Assembly: GCF_003633775.1 (NCBI RefSeq)
Contig: NZ_RBIN01000002.1
Span: 310,001 to 374,000, forward strand
Source: Kushneria sinocarnis
GTDB taxonomy: Bacteria > Pseudomonadota > Gammaproteobacteria > Pseudomonadales > Halomonadaceae
DNA: 64,000 nucleotides
Direction of reading: 5' to 3'
The translations under genes were made by a program, and so were the position numbers. Below the pieces are notes generated by a model that was not told where the DNA came from, searched no databases, and saw only the letters and a program-made list of their open reading frames with translations. Positions 35,682 to 44,412 of this stretch are shown piece by piece; position 1 is the stretch's first letter; each line of letters starts with the position of its first letter.

Positions 35682-35710
35682 GATCGCTCTGCGGCGAAGG
35701 CTCGTGTCGT

Positions 35711-36430
35711 TCAGTTCGCCTGCAGCTCGCGCACCGTGGTGGCACTGCGCGCAAAGCCGTGGAACTCGTCCAGCAGCCGATCCTGCCACTGGCCGACCAC
35801 GTCCTCGCCGCTCAGCAAGGGCTCGCCACGCATCACGCGCGCGGTCATGAAGATACCGAAGGCGATGTAGTCGGCACCACCGGCAGTCTGACCGTCGAGA
35901 AACGGCAGCTCCTGCAGATGCGAGCGCAGCGGAGTCAGCGCCCGGTCGAGCATCTCCCGGCCCTGGTCGGGGTTGTGAAACTCCTCGAGCGTGACCCCGA
36001 AGCGCTGCTCGCGGCTTTCGCGGAAGTACGGCTGATCGCGCTCGTCGAGATTGCGAAAGATATCCAGGATGATGATCCGGAAGATCGCCGGGGCCACCTG
36101 GGTCTCCGACCAGTACTTGATGAAGCGGGCCCGGGATTCGGCCCGGTCCTGATCCAGCAGGGGGGTGTCCGGATAGGCATGATCGAGATAGCGCAGGATC
36201 TCGAAGCTGTCGTTGATCACCCGGTCATCGTCATCGACCAGTACCGGCACGGTGGCCTTGCTGCCATCACCTTCCACCGAGAAGGCAATCTCGTCCTTGT
36301 CGGTGAACAGCCACGGCCGGGCTTCGTAATCGAGCCCCTTGTGCCGGAGCGCCATGTGCGCTCGCCAGCAGAAAGGGGAAAAGCGCAGACGCTGGTCCGC
36401 GCCACACAGGTCATACAGTATACGCGCCAT
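35711..36430 (-). CDS. Glutathione S-transferase family protein
   Basis: The 239-residue protein has a thioredoxin-like N-terminal domain (about 1-80) starting ARILYDLCGADQRLRFSPFCWRAHMAL, with the cis-Pro region ATVPVLVDDD and glutathione-binding NDSFEILRYLD, then an all-helical C-terminal domain ending in WQDRLLDEFHGFARS. The FSPFCWRAHMAL wording is typical of GSTs related to beta-etherases and uncharacterised soil-bacterial forms. The start at 36430 follows GGGAG; longer in-frame starts are unlikely. It would conjugate glutathione to an electrophile; the substrate is not known. Confidence 0.87.
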   Translation of the reverse strand: MARILYDLCGADQRLRFSPFCWRAHMALRHKGLDYEARPWLFTDKDEIAFSVEGDGSKATVPVLVDDDDRVINDSFEILRYLDHAYPDTPLLDQDRAESRARFIKYWSETQVAPAIFRIIILDIFRNLDERDQPYFRESREQRFGVTLEEFHNPDQGREMLDRALTPLRSHLQELPFLDGQTAGGADYIAFGIFMTARVMRGEPLLSGEDVVGQWQDRLLDEFHGFARSATTVRELQAN

Positions 36431-36586
36431 GCAGACTCCCTGATAACGACCATGTTGCGGCTCAACCATGGCCTGTCGTTTAGAGCATGATGCCGACGAC
36501 TGTAGCAGCAGGCGCATGTTCCTGCCTGCCCCCTGCCGAAGTCGAGTCGCGCCGGCATCCTTCTCCGGCACTCATCCGGGGCGTGC

Positions 36587-36593
36587 TAGACTG
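36587..36593 (+). promoter_or_regulatory. TAGACTG -10-like motif upstream of the GNAT-nitrilase gene
   Basis: TAGACTG lies 38 bases before the start codon. The same heptamer occurs at similar distance before three other genes in the window. No clear -35 is visible. Confidence 0.35.
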
Positions 36594-36631
36594 GCGGCAT
36601 TCGTACCACCCTGACCGAGGATTCGTCTTCC

Positions 36632-38188
36632 ATGTCGATCGAGGATCTCCACCTCAACCTGCGCAACCTCGAGCCGAGCGACTATCCCCGGCTCAAGGGA
36701 CTCATGGATGCCGTCTACGACGACATCGGCGGCGCCTGGGAACGACATACCATCGAGCGGCTGATTGCCGAATTTCCCGACGGCCAGATCGTCATCGAGG
36801 ACGACGACCGGATCGTCGGTGTCGCCCTGACGGTACTAGTCGACTATGACACCTTCTCCAACCCGCACCGCTACGACGATCTGATCGGCAATCGCGAGAT
36901 CATTCTCAACAACCCCAAGGGGGATGCGCTCTACGGGCTCGATGTCCTGATCGACCCGACCTATCGCGGATACCGGCTGGGGCGGCGGCTGTACGAGGCG
37001 CGCAAGGATCTCTGCCGGTCGATGAACCTGCGCGCCATCCTCGCCGGCGGGCGCATTCCCAACTACTACGAGCGCGCCGACGAGCTCTCGCCGACCCAGT
37101 ACATCGATCTGGTCTCGCGCAAGGAGCTGCATGACCCGATCCTGTCGTTTCAGCTGGCCAACGACTTCCTGGTCAAGCGGCTGCTGCGCAAGTACCTGCC
37201 CGAGGATGAGCGCTCGCAGGGCTACGCCACCCTGCTGGAGTGGAACAACATCCTTTATGAACCGGTCGAACGGGTGCTGGAGTCGCGCAAGACCCAGGTC
37301 CGCATCGGCGCGGTGCAGTGGCAGATGCGCGAATTCGCCTCGGTCGAGCAGGTGCTGCAGCAGGTGGAGTACTATGTCGATGCCATCGCCGACTATCAGA
37401 GCGATTTCGCCGTCTTTCCGGAGCTGTTCAACACGCCGCTGATGGGGCTGACCGACCAGTCCGACCAGGTGAAGGCGATCCGCTTCCTGGCCGGATTCAC
37501 CGAGCGCTTCAAAAGTGAGATCTCGCGCATGGCGGTCTCCTACAACATCAACATCATCGGTGGCTCGATGATCGAGGAAGGCGAGGACGGCAAGCTCTAC
37601 AACGTCGCCTATATCTGTCACCGCGATGGCGAGATCGAGCGCCAGGCCAAGCTGCACATCACCCCTCAGGAGCGGCGTGACTGGGTCATCGATGGCGGCG
37701 AGGAGCTGCAGGTGTTCGAGACCGACGCCGGCCGCGTCGGCATCCTGGTCTGCTATGACGTCGAGTTTCCCGAGCTGCCGCGCCTGCTCGCCGATCAGGA
37801 CATGGATATCCTGTTCGTGCCGTTCTGGACCGATACCAAGAACAGCTATCTGCGGGTGCGCCACTGCTGCCAGGCGCGGGCGATCGAGAATGAGTGCTAT
37901 GTGGTGGCCTGCGGCAGCGTCGGCAATGTGCCCTCGATCGAGAATCTCGACATCCAGTATGCCCAGTCGTCGGTCTTCTCGCCCTCCGACTTCGCCTTCC
38001 CGCACGATGCGGTGATGTCGGAAACCACGCCCAATACCGAGATGGTGATGTTCTCCGATCTCGACCTGACCCGGCTGCGGGTGGTGCGCAGCGAGGGCTC
38101 GGTCACCAACCTCAAGGACCGTCGCAAGGACCTGTTCGACCTGCGCTGGCGCGACTGGTCGTGGAAGTCGGGCAACCCGGGCCACTGA
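36632..38188 (+). CDS. Fusion of GNAT acetyltransferase and carbon-nitrogen hydrolase (nitrilase family)
   Basis: The 518-residue protein joins an N-terminal GNAT domain (about 8-165, with LIDPTYRGYRLGRRLYEARK as acetyl-CoA loop) to a C-terminal nitrilase-superfamily domain (about 222-480). The nitrilase triad is intact: Glu264 in VFPELF, Lys340 in AKLHITPQE and Cys374 in ILVCYDVEFPEL. This domain pair is known as an uncharacterised family of amidohydrolases; one may acylate and the other deacylate a common substrate, but no reaction is established to my knowledge. The MtfA gene follows 40 bases downstream on the same strand. No signal peptide, so cytoplasmic. Confidence 0.92.
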   Translation: MSIEDLHLNLRNLEPSDYPRLKGLMDAVYDDIGGAWERHTIERLIAEFPDGQIVIEDDDRIVGVALTVLVDYDTFSNPHRYDDLIGNREIILNNPKGDALYGLDVLIDPTYRGYRLGRRLYEARKDLCRSMNLRAILAGGRIPNYYERADELSPTQYIDLVSRKELHDPILSFQLANDFLVKRLLRKYLPEDERSQGYATLLEWNNILYEPVERVLESRKTQVRIGAVQWQMREFASVEQVLQQVEYYVDAIADYQSDFAVFPELFNTPLMGLTDQSDQVKAIRFLAGFTERFKSEISRMAVSYNINIIGGSMIEEGEDGKLYNVAYICHRDGEIERQAKLHITPQERRDWVIDGGEELQVFETDAGRVGILVCYDVEFPELPRLLADQDMDILFVPFWTDTKNSYLRVRHCCQARAIENECYVVACGSVGNVPSIENLDIQYAQSSVFSPSDFAFPHDAVMSETTPNTEMVMFSDLDLTRLRVVRSEGSVTNLKDRRKDLFDLRWRDWSWKSGNPGH

Positions 38189-38228
38189 GGCCCGGCAGGC
38201 CACCGGTACTGCAAGGAGGGTCGCCGTC

Positions 38229-39038
38229 ATGAGCTGGCTGCGTTCACTGCGTACCCGCCACGCCCTGACTCATCATCCCCTGCCGGAAGCCGACTGGCAG
38301 GCGGCCGTGGCGCGGCTGCCGATCCTGGCCGGTTTCGATGGCGCCACGCTTGACGAGCTGGGCCGGCGCGCCTGGCGGCGGCTGTTCGAGCTGCGCGTGA
38401 CCCTGGCCGGGGAAGCGCCATGGAGCCATACCGACCGGCTGGCGCTCGCCGCCCAGATCGACCTGATGACGCTGGGCTGGCAGCATCATGCCGAGGCCTT
38501 TGCCAATCTGCACGAGGTGATCGTGCTGCCCGACGCCTTTCACCGCCGGGTCGAGGAGATGGATGAGGCCGGGGTGGTCCACGAGTATGTCGACGAGCGT
38601 GCCGGCGAGACCTCCTACCAGGGGCCGATCGTGCTCTCGCGCACCGATCTCGAGGCCAGTGGCCACTGGAACGGATTCAACGTCGTCATTCACGAGTTTG
38701 CCCACAAGCTCGACATGGGCAACTCGATGGAGGTCGACGGCTGCCCGCCGCTGCCGCGCGACATTTCGGGACGCGAGTGGTACCGGATCTTCACGGCGGC
38801 ATGGGACGAGCTGCAGGCATGCCTCGAAGCCGGCCACCCCACTCTCGTCGACGAGTATGCCGCGACGCACCCCGGTGAGTGCTTTGCGGTCTGCTGCGAG
38901 ACGTTCTTTACCGCTCCGGCGCAGCTCAACGGCCACTGGCCCGAGCTCTATCGGCTGCTTGCGCGCTACTTCCGGCAGGACCCGTTCGCCCGCTGGCAGC
39001 AGCTCTCCCATGATGCGCCGAGCACGGCGATGTTCTGA
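38229..39038 (+). CDS. mtfA: MtfA-type zinc metallopeptidase (M90)
   Basis: The 269-residue cytoplasmic zinc peptidase has the active-site motif HEFAHKLD at 155-162 with His155, Glu156 and His159, followed by a downstream acidic ligand region in FAVCCETFF, as in MtfA. E. coli MtfA is an aminopeptidase-like enzyme that binds the glucose-PTS repressor Mlc and so affects ptsG. No mlc is seen here, although a fructose PTS is in the same window. AAGGAGGG precedes the ATG. The gene follows the GNAT-nitrilase gene closely and may share its transcript. Confidence 0.9.
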   Translation: MSWLRSLRTRHALTHHPLPEADWQAAVARLPILAGFDGATLDELGRRAWRRLFELRVTLAGEAPWSHTDRLALAAQIDLMTLGWQHHAEAFANLHEVIVLPDAFHRRVEEMDEAGVVHEYVDERAGETSYQGPIVLSRTDLEASGHWNGFNVVIHEFAHKLDMGNSMEVDGCPPLPRDISGREWYRIFTAAWDELQACLEAGHPTLVDEYAATHPGECFAVCCETFFTAPAQLNGHWPELYRLLARYFRQDPFARWQQLSHDAPSTAMF

Positions 39039-39062
39039 GCCCCGGGCCGGCTCGCCCCGGAC

Positions 39063-39941
39063 TCACGGCCATTGCTCACCGGTCTGATCGGCCAGCCACT
39101 CCCAGACCCGGCGGGCCGGTTCACGCAGCGAGCGGCGGGCCGGCCGGGTCAGCCAGAAGCCTTCCGCGGTGTGGCACTCGATATCAAAGGGCGCCACCAG
39201 CGTTTCCGCCGACCCCATCAGCCGGCGATGCGCCAGCGCCACCCCGCAGCCGTGGGCCGCCAGCCGCAGTGTCATGACCTGGGTATCGCACCACAGCCGA
39301 TGCGTATCGCGTTCGATCTCCTCGACGCCGGCGGCCGCCAGCCAGGCCGGCCAGCCCACCGCAAAGCCGGCGGCATGCAGCAGGGTGGTACCGGCCAGTT
39401 CGGCAGGCGTGGTCAGCCGTTCGGCCATGGCCGGCGTGCACAGCGGCGTCATGCGCTCCTCGCCCAGCGACTCACGCACCATCTCCGGCCATTCGCCCTG
39501 CCCGTAACGGATCTCGATATCGACATCCTCGCCGACAAAGTCCTGAGTCCAGACACCGGTCACCACGCGCAGGGCCAGCTCGGGATGGGCCCGATGCAGT
39601 GCGCACAGCCGGGGCGCCAGCCAGTACTGCTGTACGGCCGGCGTGGCGCGGATGAGGACCGGGGCATCCGGCTCCGGGCCGAACACTTCGGCCGTGCCCT
39701 GGGCGAGCCGCTCGAAGGCTTCCTGAATGCTCGGCAGCCATGCCTGGCCGGCTTCGGTCAGACTCAGCGAGCGGGGGTGACGAATGAACAGCGCCTGACC
39801 GAGCCGATCCTCGAGCAGGCGGATACGCTGACTGATCGCCGACTGGGAGACGGCCAGTTCCTCACCGGCGCGGGTGAAGCTCAGGGTACGTGCCGCCGCC
39901 TCGAAGGCCTGCAGCCAGGTCACCGGGGGCAGGGATGACAT
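39063..39941 (-). CDS. LysR-family regulator, GcvA-like
   Basis: The 292-residue regulator has the LysR winged HTH at about 9-68 (FEAAARTLSFTRAGEELAVSQSAISQRIRLLEDRLGQALF, split here over helix and recognition helix) and an effector domain. The start MSSLPPVTWLQAFEAAAR and the later GEWPEMVRESLGEE segment fit the GcvA group, which controls glycine cleavage, beta-lactamase or other genes. No obvious target sits beside it; the divergent gene is a TVP38-family membrane protein across a 194-base gap. Target and effector are unknown. Confidence 0.87.
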   Translation of the reverse strand: MSSLPPVTWLQAFEAAARTLSFTRAGEELAVSQSAISQRIRLLEDRLGQALFIRHPRSLSLTEAGQAWLPSIQEAFERLAQGTAEVFGPEPDAPVLIRATPAVQQYWLAPRLCALHRAHPELALRVVTGVWTQDFVGEDVDIEIRYGQGEWPEMVRESLGEERMTPLCTPAMAERLTTPAELAGTTLLHAAGFAVGWPAWLAAAGVEEIERDTHRLWCDTQVMTLRLAAHGCGVALAHRRLMGSAETLVAPFDIECHTAEGFWLTRPARRSLREPARRVWEWLADQTGEQWP

Positions 39942-40135
39942 CGGGCAATCTCCACTGAATGTGCTGAAATGATGCCCCCCGTGGAACTCCTGCGCTGGCT
40001 GTGGTCACTGGCAGGGGCAAGCGGTGGATGACATGCCGGCAACGGGGGACCTGCAGCGCCGCGTCATGTGACGTATGCTGTCCCATTTCATGCCCTCCGA
40101 GCAGTGGCGTCCTTTCTCAGCGAGGAAACACAAGC

Positions 40136-40813
40136 ATGTCGCGACGACTCTGGCTTCTGATCACCATCGTCGTCCTGATGATTGCCTTGGGCTGCCTCTG
40201 GCAGTGGCTGACCATGGGCGATACCGTCACGCCCGAAGCCATGGAACGGCTGCTCGCCGATACCATGCAGATGCGCGAGGCCGTCTGGGCACCGGTTGTA
40301 CTGCTGGCCATCTATCCGATTGCCGCCGTGATCGTCTTTCCGCTCACCGTGCTGGTCGGGGCCACCGGACTGATCTTCGGGCCCTGGTGGGGTACCGGCT
40401 ACGCGCTGGCTGGCACCATGTGCTCGTCGATCGCCACCTACTGGCTGGGGCGCGCCCTCGGCCGGGATGTGCTGGCGCGCTACGGCAGCGAACGCATCCA
40501 CGGCATGGCCGATGCCCTGGCCCGCCACGGCATTCGCACCATGATCATCTTCAACCTGCTGCCGCTGGCCCCCTTCACCTTCACCAACATGGTGGCCGGC
40601 GCCTGTCGCCTGCGCTTTTCCGAATATCTGCTCGGCTCGATCATCGGCATCGCGCCGGGACTCATTGCGGTCACGGTGGCCGGCAGCCAGCTCGGGGTCC
40701 TGCTGCAGAACCATCATCTCGGCGATACCGGACTGGCCATCGGCGCCCTGATTGCCGCCGTGGCCGTGCTGCTGCTGCTGCGTCATCTCGCCCGGCGTCG
40801 CAACGGCCCCTGA
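40136..40813 (+). CDS. TVP38/TMEM64 family (DedA-like) membrane protein
   Basis: The 225-residue inner-membrane protein has an N-terminal hydrophobic helix (about 5-25), then the SNARE-associated/VTT domain with FPLTVLVGATGLIFGPWWG, YALAGTMCSSIATYWLGR and FNLLPLAPFTFTNMVAGA, typical of the DedA/TVP38 superfamily of proposed lipid scramblases or transporters. GAGGAAAC precedes the ATG at 40136; the frame is open upstream to 40001 but the added residues look non-coding. No partner genes are evident. Confidence 0.86.
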   Translation: MSRRLWLLITIVVLMIALGCLWQWLTMGDTVTPEAMERLLADTMQMREAVWAPVVLLAIYPIAAVIVFPLTVLVGATGLIFGPWWGTGYALAGTMCSSIATYWLGRALGRDVLARYGSERIHGMADALARHGIRTMIIFNLLPLAPFTFTNMVAGACRLRFSEYLLGSIIGIAPGLIAVTVAGSQLGVLLQNHHLGDTGLAIGALIAAVAVLLLLRHLARRRNGP

Positions 40814-40890
40814 GCGGCAGCCGACAGCCCTCGTGACGCACCTGCGCCACGGCGCCACCTGCAGGCGGCGATGGCAGGGCCGCCGGAGGA

Positions 40891-42246
40891 TCACTCGCTC
40901 GGCGACAGCGTCGCCGACGGGTCCTCGCGATCCAGCGGGTCGCGCTCGCTGTCCGATGGCAGCGAATCATCCCCGTCATCGAACTCATCGAGCACCGCCT
41001 TGAGCACCCGCCCGCGGTGCCGAAACAGCTTCCACTCCGAGTCGAGATGCGCCCGCGCCGTCTGCCAGGGGGTACGACGCAGGCGTCGTGCGCCGCGTCG
41101 GTGGCTGTTTTCCGCCATCGCCATCCGGTAGACATCCAGACAGCGTTCGGCACAGACCCACTGATCGAAGCGCGACGCGGTGTCGCGCGCGCCCTGGCGC
41201 AATGCAGCCAGCCGCGAGGGTTCATCAAGCGACAGCAGCGCCCGGGCAAAGCTGACCTCGCACTCCTCATCGAGCAGCACCCCGTTGATGCCATCCTCGA
41301 CCACCTCGCTGACCCCGGGGGCTGCCAGTGCAATCACCGGCAGGCCGGCCGCCATCGCCTCGACCACCACCATGCCCTGGGTTTCGCTGTGCGAGGCAAA
41401 GGCGAAACAGTCCATGGCGCTGTAGGCATCCACCAGCGCCCCGTCGCGCAGAACGCCGGTCAGATGCACCCGATCGCTGACCCCGTAATCGACGGCGAGC
41501 TCGCGAATCTGGTGCTCCTCGTCGCCACTGCCGACCACCAGGAAGTGATGCTCCGGGTGTTCATGCAGTGCCTGACACACCCCACGAGCCAGAAAGCCGA
41601 GATTCTTCTCCTGGGCGAGCCGGCCAACGTGGCCGATCACCCGGGCGTCCCCGCCCAGCCCCAGCCGGGCGCGAAAACCGGCACGATCGCCGCCGGTAAA
41701 GCGCTCGGTATCGACCCCACTGGGCACCACGTGCACGGGAGGCTCCAGCCCCCGCTCGTAGAGCAGGTCACGAATGCTTTCGCTGGGGGCGATCACGGCA
41801 TCACTCATGCGGGCAAACCCGGTAGCCACGGCGACGGCAAAGCGGCGCATCGCCGCCGGATCACCGGGCACGTAATGGGTATAGTGCTCATAGAGCGTGT
41901 GGTGCGTGAAGATCAGCGGCAGCCGATGAATACGCGCCACCCGCGCAGCGGTATCTCCCAGCAGAAAGGGATGATTGGCATGCACCACATCCGGTTCGAA
42001 GCTGCGGATGGCCTCGTCCAGAATCCCGGGCAGCATGATCGGCCACGAGAAGTCGCTGCCGTTGAAACGCTGCAGCGCCGGCACGCGAATCACGCTCTCC
42101 TCCCGCTCCGGCTGACCCGACAGGGTGGGTGCCACCACCAGTACACGATGCCCCAGCGCTTCGAAGGCATTGACGAAGCGCTGCACCGATTCGCTTACGC
42201 CGCCCACGATCGGGCGGTAGGTATTGGTGAACATCAGAATGTTCAA
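40891..42246 (-). CDS. Glycosyltransferase family 4 protein
   Basis: The 451-residue enzyme has a GT-B fold: N-terminal NILMFTNTYRPIVGGVSESV with the acceptor-binding loop, VHANHPFLLGDTAARVARI, FTHHTLYEHYTHYVPG, and a C-terminal nucleotide-sugar domain with GHVGRLAQEKNLGFLARG and FAFASHSETQGMVVVEAMA (the EX7E motif). Wording of the N-terminus and HTHHTLYEHY resembles glycolipid glucosyl/galactosyl transferases, but the acceptor is inferred only. The last 60 residues are an acidic, Asp/Glu/Ser-rich tail of unknown purpose. It is monocistronic by appearance. Confidence 0.87.
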   Translation of the reverse strand: MNILMFTNTYRPIVGGVSESVQRFVNAFEALGHRVLVVAPTLSGQPEREESVIRVPALQRFNGSDFSWPIMLPGILDEAIRSFEPDVVHANHPFLLGDTAARVARIHRLPLIFTHHTLYEHYTHYVPGDPAAMRRFAVAVATGFARMSDAVIAPSESIRDLLYERGLEPPVHVVPSGVDTERFTGGDRAGFRARLGLGGDARVIGHVGRLAQEKNLGFLARGVCQALHEHPEHHFLVVGSGDEEHQIRELAVDYGVSDRVHLTGVLRDGALVDAYSAMDCFAFASHSETQGMVVVEAMAAGLPVIALAAPGVSEVVEDGINGVLLDEECEVSFARALLSLDEPSRLAALRQGARDTASRFDQWVCAERCLDVYRMAMAENSHRRGARRLRRTPWQTARAHLDSEWKLFRHRGRVLKAVLDEFDDGDDSLPSDSERDPLDREDPSATLSPSE

Positions 42247-42540
42247 TGCCGGTCCTCCCGGCGGTTCCCGTAACCCATTGCTGCATTATCCTGGCCTGCC
42301 GAACGATATCGGCCCTTGCCCCTATTGTGGCATCGACGCCCTGCTTATCCCACCGCCTACCGGGGGAGTCCGGCAAATCCATTAAGGAACCGGCGCCATT
42401 GCAGCCATTTGCCCCAGCTCAGCTAAGCCTCAGAGGTTATATTCATCGTTTGCCGCATTGTGCGCCCTCCCACACCATGTGACGCAACACATCAACGTTT
42501 GCGGGCATGACTGCCCGTACCGGATTCAGGAGGAGAGCCA

Positions 42541-43719
42541 ATGTCATCGACACTCGCCCGGGGTCGCACCGAGATGAAGGAGCTTGCCGACTACAGCGAG
42601 GGCCCGGCGCTGACCTCGGCCACGCTGGAGAATCCGGATGGTCGCTCCCGGATCACCCTGGCCTGGGAGGATGGTACCCAGACCTGGCTGCCGCCGATCT
42701 GGCTGCGCGATCACTGCCCCTGCGATGCCTGCCGTCACACCACGTCACGCGAGCGCCTCTACAAGGTCATCGACGACCGGGTCGGCGTACCCGAAGTGGC
42801 CCTGGCGAACAACGAGCTGGTGCTGCACTGGCCCGATGGCCATGAAAGCCGCTTCGATGGCGTCTGGCTCTATCAGCGCCGCCCCGGCCAGCATGGATTC
42901 CAGCCGGCCATCCCCGAGGCACGTGCCTGGCGTGAAGGCTTTCTACCCGATCATGTCGAGCATCGCGACTTCACCGAAAGCGTGGCCGGCAAGCGCAGCT
43001 GGCTGGAAGCGCTGATCCGCGACGGCCTGGTGATGCTCGACAACGGCCCGACCGAGCTGGACGAGGTGATCCGCATTGCCGAATCGATCGGCCCGCTGCG
43101 CGCCACCAACTTCGGTGCCCGCTTCGACGTGCAGTCCAAGCCCAACCCCAACAATGCGGCCTATACCGCCATCGAGCTGGAACTGCATACCGATCTGCCC
43201 AACTGGCGCCATCCGCCGGATATCCAGCTGCTCTACTGCCTGGAGAACGACGCCCGGGGAGGGGCTTCCACCTTTGCCGACGGTTTCGCGGTGGCCGAGG
43301 CGATGCGTCGTGAAGCGCCGCACCACTTTGCCATGCTGGCGGAAACCCCGATCGATCTGCGCTTTCAGGACGGCGATCACGATATCGCGGTGCGCGAGCC
43401 GATCATCCGGGTCGACGATCACGGTGTGCTGCGCGAAATCCGTTTCAACAACTGGATCCGCGATGCGCTCGATCTGGCACCGGAGCAGATCGAAGCCTGG
43501 TACGACGCCTATCGCGACTTCTGGGCCCGGCTGCGCGAACCGCGCTATCGCGCCGATTTCGAGCTCGCGCCCGGCCAGATGATTGCCTTCGACAACCGGC
43601 GCGTGCTGCACGGGCGCGGCCAGTTCGATCCCAATACCGGCAAGCGTCACCTGCAGGGCTGCTATCTCGACTACGACATGGTCGAATCCAAGCTGCGCGT
43701 GCTCGGCCGCCACGGCTGA
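42541..43719 (+). CDS. Gamma-butyrobetaine 2-oxoglutarate dioxygenase
   Basis: This 392-residue Fe(II)/2-oxoglutarate oxygenase hydroxylates gamma-butyrobetaine to L-carnitine. The N-terminal domain has the zinc site HCPCDACRH (Cys59, 61, 64) with His101 in DGHESRF. The catalytic TauD-like domain has iron ligands His216 and Asp218 in ELHTDLPNWR and His357 in VLHGRGQF. Lengths and the LPPIWLRDHCPC start fit bacterial BBOX. AGGAGGAGAG precedes the ATG. In halophiles carnitine and betaines serve as osmoprotectants or carbon sources, which fits the suggested host, but no other carnitine genes lie here. Confidence 0.92.
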   Translation: MSSTLARGRTEMKELADYSEGPALTSATLENPDGRSRITLAWEDGTQTWLPPIWLRDHCPCDACRHTTSRERLYKVIDDRVGVPEVALANNELVLHWPDGHESRFDGVWLYQRRPGQHGFQPAIPEARAWREGFLPDHVEHRDFTESVAGKRSWLEALIRDGLVMLDNGPTELDEVIRIAESIGPLRATNFGARFDVQSKPNPNNAAYTAIELELHTDLPNWRHPPDIQLLYCLENDARGGASTFADGFAVAEAMRREAPHHFAMLAETPIDLRFQDGDHDIAVREPIIRVDDHGVLREIRFNNWIRDALDLAPEQIEAWYDAYRDFWARLREPRYRADFELAPGQMIAFDNRRVLHGRGQFDPNTGKRHLQGCYLDYDMVESKLRVLGRHG

Positions 43720-43746
43720 CCCGAGACCAGCCGGCTCTCCCCTGTA

Positions 43747-43766
43747 CCCCGCTCCCCGGAGCGGGG
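43747..43766 (+). terminator. Terminator after the gamma-butyrobetaine hydroxylase gene
   Basis: An 8-bp stem CCCCGCTC (43747-43754) with GAGCGGGG (43759-43766) and a 4-base loop, followed by TCTTGCG. It lies 27 bases past the stop codon. Confidence 0.6.
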
Positions 43767-43914
43767 TCTTGCGTGCGTGCCCGCCCCGCTCTCGCCATGC
43801 CGACGCCCGCCCGGCCTGTGCAATCGCGGCTGGACGTCTACGCTGGAAGACGGATCGGTGGCTGCGCTGACCCGCGCCACTGCTTCTTTACATACAGGGA
43901 CCGGAGACAAGGCA

Positions 43915-44358
43915 ATGAGCACGATCTTTGACGAGATTCGCAAGGACCATGAGACCCAGCGCACCCTGCTCGACCTGCTGGTGAAGACCCATGGCGACAG
44001 CGATGGCCGCGAGGAGCTGTTTCAGCGGGTCAAGAGCGCCCTGCAGACGCATGAAGCGGCGGAAGAGCGCTATTTCTACAACCCGCTGATGGAGTACGAC
44101 ACTGCCATCGGCAAATCCCGTCACGGCATTGCCGAACACCACGAGATGGATGAGGTGATCGAGCAGATGGAGCAGACCGATTTCAGCTCGCCCGCCTGGC
44201 TCGGCTACGCCAAAAGGCTCCAGGAGATGGCGCTGCACCACTTCGAGGACGAGGAGCAGCACTTCTTCATCTCCGCCGGACAGAAGCTCAGCGACGAACA
44301 GAAAAGCGAGCTGGGGCGCGAGTATCGCAGCGAGATGGAACGGCTCAACGGCGAGTGA
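43915..44358 (+). CDS. Hemerythrin HHE-domain protein
   Basis: The 147-residue cytoplasmic protein is a four-helix hemerythrin-like HHE protein that probably binds a di-iron centre. Iron-ligand candidates are His12 in IRKDHETQRTL, the HEAAEERYFYNPLM helix, HGIAEHHEMDEVIEQ and HHFEDEEQHFF. Such proteins act in oxygen, nitric oxide or iron handling, or stress response. The start at 43915 follows GGAGAC; an in-frame start at 43777 is less likely. It lies between the BBOX and thiM genes without evident operon links (54 bases to thiM). Confidence 0.87.
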   Translation: MSTIFDEIRKDHETQRTLLDLLVKTHGDSDGREELFQRVKSALQTHEAAEERYFYNPLMEYDTAIGKSRHGIAEHHEMDEVIEQMEQTDFSSPAWLGYAKRLQEMALHHFEDEEQHFFISAGQKLSDEQKSELGREYRSEMERLNGE

Positions 44359-44412
44359 CATGACCACGCCGGTCCGGTTGCCACGAATCATGGACCACCT
44401 CGGGAGACAGCA

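Noticed and set aside
36836-38230. Long minus-strand open frame opposite the GNAT-nitrilase gene
   Set aside because: Antisense of an intact enzyme with visible catalytic residues; composition typical of shadow frames.
42247-42540. Possible small gene or regulatory RNA before the gamma-butyrobetaine hydroxylase
   Set aside because: No frame with a ribosome binding site and no convincing structure; TATATT near 42436 lacks a -35 at usable distance.
44359-44412. TPP riboswitch upstream of thiM
   Set aside because: The gap to the hemerythrin gene is only 54 bases and no thi-box sequence is visible there or in the preceding gap.
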